Positions 61,130-64,000 of a stretch of DNA of 64,000 nucleotides are shown here, piece by piece. Source of the DNA: Lumbricus rubellus (Eukaryota > Annelida > Clitellata > Crassiclitellata > Lumbricidae); NCBI GenBank assembly GCA_945859605.1, contig OX243821.1, positions 35,642,748 through 35,706,747 on the forward strand, given 5' to 3'. Below the pieces are notes generated by a model that saw only the letters and a list, made by a program, of their open reading frames with translations, searched no databases and was not told the DNA's origin. A program made the position numbers and the translations under genes. The stretch's first letter is position 1; each line of letters opens with the position of its first letter.

Positions 61130-61660
61130 GAGACAGCCTTCTCCTTCTTCACATTCTCCGCCTTCTCCACATACTCTTCCTTTCCTCCTTCTCCACATTC
61201 TTCTTCTTCTCCACGTCCTCCGCCTTCTCCAACTTCTCTTCTTCGATTGAGGCTCATGCGCTACAAAATCTCTTCCCACCCCATCTCAGCTTTTTCCAGA
61301 ATCGACGAATCGCTCGTTTTGCAGATTAAGATAATCCCTCACGAACGATATGATCCTCATCCTCCTCTCTAGGATTAACAGAATACTTACTATGCCAAAA
61401 TACTTGCGGATTATATTCACACACACGCACACACATAAAACACACACGCACACACGCATACACGAGAGAGACAGGCACACAAACATGCAGAAATAGATTT
61501 GGAGAGATTGAGACAGAGACAAAGACAGAAACAAAGACATAGACAGAGACAGAGACAGACACAGAGACAGAGAGACAGGAACAAGACAAGATATAAAGAG
61601 ATAGACAGGCAAACAGAGAAAGAGAAAGAAACAGAGATAGAAAGCGAGAGAGATTGATTT
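61130..61660. repeat. Pyrimidine-rich and GAGACA simple repeats
   Basis: CTTCTCCACATTCTTC units resume on the right side of the MITE (61136-61245), then ~180 bp of plain sequence, then CACACACG and GAGACAGA tracts (61415-61645). Confidence 0.85.
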
Positions 61661-61779
61661 TACACAATAAAATAATTTCGTCTCACATCAAATAAATCAT
61701 ATAATTATTATTAATAGAATTATATTCATTTAAATTATGTTTGCATATCTGCACATCGCCTTAACATTATTGCATTGCA

Positions 61780-61905
61780 TTCGTAAATTTATATAGCGCC
61801 TCTCACAGTGCACATCAATCTGAGACGCTACCAAACCAAGAGAGATAAAAGTTGTTTTGAGACAACGAAAAGAAACACTTAGTGCACGGCAGTAAATAAA
61901 GGTAG
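61780..61905 (+). mobile_element. SINE-like fragment TTTATATAGCGCCTCTCACA
   Basis: Begins like the other SINE-like family members (AATTTATATAGCGCC, then GAGACGCTACCAAACCAAGA) but diverges after ~60 bp. Confidence 0.5.
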
Positions 61906-61953
61906 GAGCGCGTCAAAAGAGGAAACTGGTTTCACAGTGTCTCTGTTATTTAC

Positions 61954-62513
<560 letters not shown>

Positions 62514-62516
62514 GTG

Positions 62517-62543
62517 CCCCGAGGTATACAGGATCCCTCGGGG
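62517..62543 (-). promoter_or_regulatory. 3'-terminal RNA hairpin of the endonuclease-type LINE
   Basis: Perfect 8-bp stem CCCCGAGG / CCTCGGGG with an 11-nt loop, immediately before the poly(A) tail and ~45 nt after the stop codon. A role as recognition signal for reverse transcription is inferred. Two other copies keep the same geometry (16589-16611, 40670-40696). Confidence 0.7.
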
Positions 62544-62585
62544 ACTTATCTAGCGCCTAACATAAAATCAAAGTCTGGAACGGCC

Positions 62586-64000
62586 CTACTCATCTTCTGT
62601 TTCTTGGTCGGCGAAAGTGCCCCTAAAGGCCACAGCATTATAGCGTTGCATCATGAGTGAGATTCGTTGGAACAAAAATGTTGTCTCCCGTGGGTCCCCC
62701 GTTACAACGCTTAGCTTTCGTCCCAGGTCCGAGAGGAATGATAATCCTTCGCTGTTGATCGGACCCAGTGTCTCGAAAGCCAAAGGGACAAAAATGTATG
62801 ACGTGGATAGTTCGTGGTATTTGTCTAGTTTGCGGGTCGACGCCCTCTCAGCTGCGGCGCCGACCATTTGACTGGTTTCCGGAAGGTAGGAAACGGCCAA
62901 GGTATCCGTTACGGTCGCATCCCAGATGAGACATCGCCCGACGCGCCATGGGATTAGGGTGAGACCATCTGGTCTCTTTCCATCTGTCCTCACGAGGCCC
63001 ACCGGCTCCTTTGTGGATGGATAACCGGCTCGGATCAAGCCCCGGAAGATCAGATCATTCATCGAGGCATGTCTAGGCAAACGACCCGGACCCAGCCCGC
63101 AGGAAAGCCCGTGGTGGCCATCAGCGAACACCGGAGCTCCACAAGGGCACCCATGCGGCTCACAAAGCGGGACCCCCAGTCGTAGACCCGTCGCCACCCT
63201 GACCGATTCGTCATCCAGCCGGAGTCCGCAGCTTGTGATAGGGAGCGCCAGCAACCAGTCCCCAGCGTGCGGGGCAGACACCGCCTTGAGGCGTGCTTGA
63301 TTTTTTGGGTCAGGGAGCCTGGCATACAGGCCAGAGATGGCTGCGTCGATCAGAGGCCTGTCCCATGCGGACTGTTTGTAGGCAAGAATGCCTTCTGGGC
63401 GTTGCTCTGCACTTGCAGCAAGCCATATGGCTAGTTGATCCATGCAACGCGGATCGGTCTCTGCTGCCTCTCCCAACATGGTGGACTGGAGCAGGTCGGT
63501 GCTCGCGGCTGATGCCAGAAAGGCGGGAAGTGCCAGCGATGTCACCGATCGGATACCCAGTCCACCCATCTTAATGGGAAGTGAGGCTTGTAGCCATGCA
63601 TCGTCTGAAAGGGGCAGATTGAGAACCCTGCTCAGGCCGGATCGCAGGACTGCATCATACTGCACCAATCCTGGGTGGCCTTCACACGGGCAGCTGCGGA
63701 GTATGTGGAGCAATTTCGTTGCACTGAGCGAGCATCTCAATAAGATGATAGCGTCATGCGTTGCGATATTTGCTAATTTCTCTAGCGCCCGCGTTAAATC
63801 GGATATGCGGGCTCCTAAGGCTCCATCCAGCGCTTCCAAAGTTGAGAGAGGCGCTCCCAGGAGAGACGCATTCTCTGGGCTGACCCACGTGAACAGACTC
63901 AGCGGTTGCTGCTCCCTGGCTAAGTTCGGTGACCTCGAGATTGCCTCGCATTTCGACCGGTTTAGCTGCAGTCCGAGTGCTCTGCACTTTTGCTCCAGTT
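62586..64000 (-). CDS. Non-LTR retrotransposon polyprotein, C-terminal 470 residues (RT end plus restriction-like endonuclease), runs off the window
   Basis: The frame is open from the window edge (first full codon at 63998) to the stop at 62586. It begins LEQKCRALGLQLNRSKCEAI, the end of the RT palm, then LLGAPLSTLEALDGALGARI and a thumb-like helical region (MGGLGIRSVTSLALPAFLAS). Next comes a CCHC-like cluster (CPCGAPVFADGHHGLSC), then KEPVGL, KRPDGLTLIPWRVGR and CLIWDATVTDT, whose E..PD..D spacing fits a PD-(D/E)XK restriction-like endonuclease as in R2-type LINEs. GC content is well above the host genes and the frame is intact, pointing to a young insertion. Clade assignment needs a search. 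Confidence 0.8.
   Translation of the reverse strand, partial: LEQKCRALGLQLNRSKCEAISRSPNLAREQQPLSLFTWVSPENASLLGAPLSTLEALDGALGARISDLTRALEKLANIATHDAIILLRCSLSATKLLHILRSCPCEGHPGLVQYDAVLRSGLSRVLNLPLSDDAWLQASLPIKMGGLGIRSVTSLALPAFLASAASTDLLQSTMLGEAAETDPRCMDQLAIWLAASAEQRPEGILAYKQSAWDRPLIDAAISGLYARLPDPKNQARLKAVSAPHAGDWLLALPITSCGLRLDDESVRVATGLRLGVPLCEPHGCPCGAPVFADGHHGLSCGLGPGRLPRHASMNDLIFRGLIRAGYPSTKEPVGLVRTDGKRPDGLTLIPWRVGRCLIWDATVTDTLAVSYLPETSQMVGAAAERASTRKLDKYHELSTSYIFVPLAFETLGPINSEGLSFLSDLGRKLSVVTGDPRETTFLFQRISLMMQRYNAVAFRGTFADQETEDE

Overview
The window is nuclear DNA from an animal, most likely a non-insect (probably marine) invertebrate. The genes have many short exons with GT-AG introns. A UBA6-type E1 and an ADAR2-type protein are present, families that insects and nematodes lack or have modified. 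Introns and spacers are packed with tRNA-derived SINEs, several non-LTR retrotransposons, hAT and mariner MITEs and extreme microsatellite and minisatellite expansion. The species cannot be named from the sequence. All family comparisons below are from memory, not from searches.

Layout: (1) 1-11462, plus strand: the last 16 exons (485 residues) of UBA6, an E1 ubiquitin-activating enzyme. The 5' half lies before the window. (2) 11939-14987, minus strand: complete four-exon MRM3, a mitochondrial rRNA 2'-O-methyltransferase, convergent with UBA6. (3) 16015-41004, minus strand: complete 17-exon INTS11, the Integrator endonuclease (605 codons spread over 25 kb). Its introns hold an 8.85-kb satellite of 26-bp units, a 1.1-kb 15-bp minisatellite, a compound trinucleotide array and a LINE inserted into a SINE-like repeat. 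(4) About 41.0-50.1 kb: spacer with a hAT MITE, a pair of ~1.07-kb inverted repeats around a gag-like ORF, a second MITE and LINE debris. (5) 50099-52183, minus strand: two exons of an ADAR2-like protein with two double-stranded-RNA-binding domains and then a stop; no deaminase domain was recognised downstream. (6) About 52.2-61.7 kb: almost pure simple-sequence DNA, where nothing convincing is coded. (7) 61.9-64 kb: the 3' end of an L2/CR1-like LINE, facing the 3' part of a second non-LTR element whose C-terminus looks like a restriction-like endonuclease.

The four host genes are not an operon and show no shared pathway: protein tagging, mitochondrial ribosome maturation, snRNA 3'-end processing and RNA editing. 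I found no clear new gene system. The most unusual points are: short exon-edge copies lying in nearby introns of UBA6 and INTS11; a 20-bp tandem repeat carrying poly(A) signals for both convergent genes; a conserved 3' stem-loop with one compensatory change at the end of the endonuclease-bearing LINE; a GGCGCTATATAA-like 3' motif shared by SINEs and two LINE types; four hAT-type MITE copies with perfect 8-bp target duplications; and the apparently deaminase-less ADAR2-like gene.
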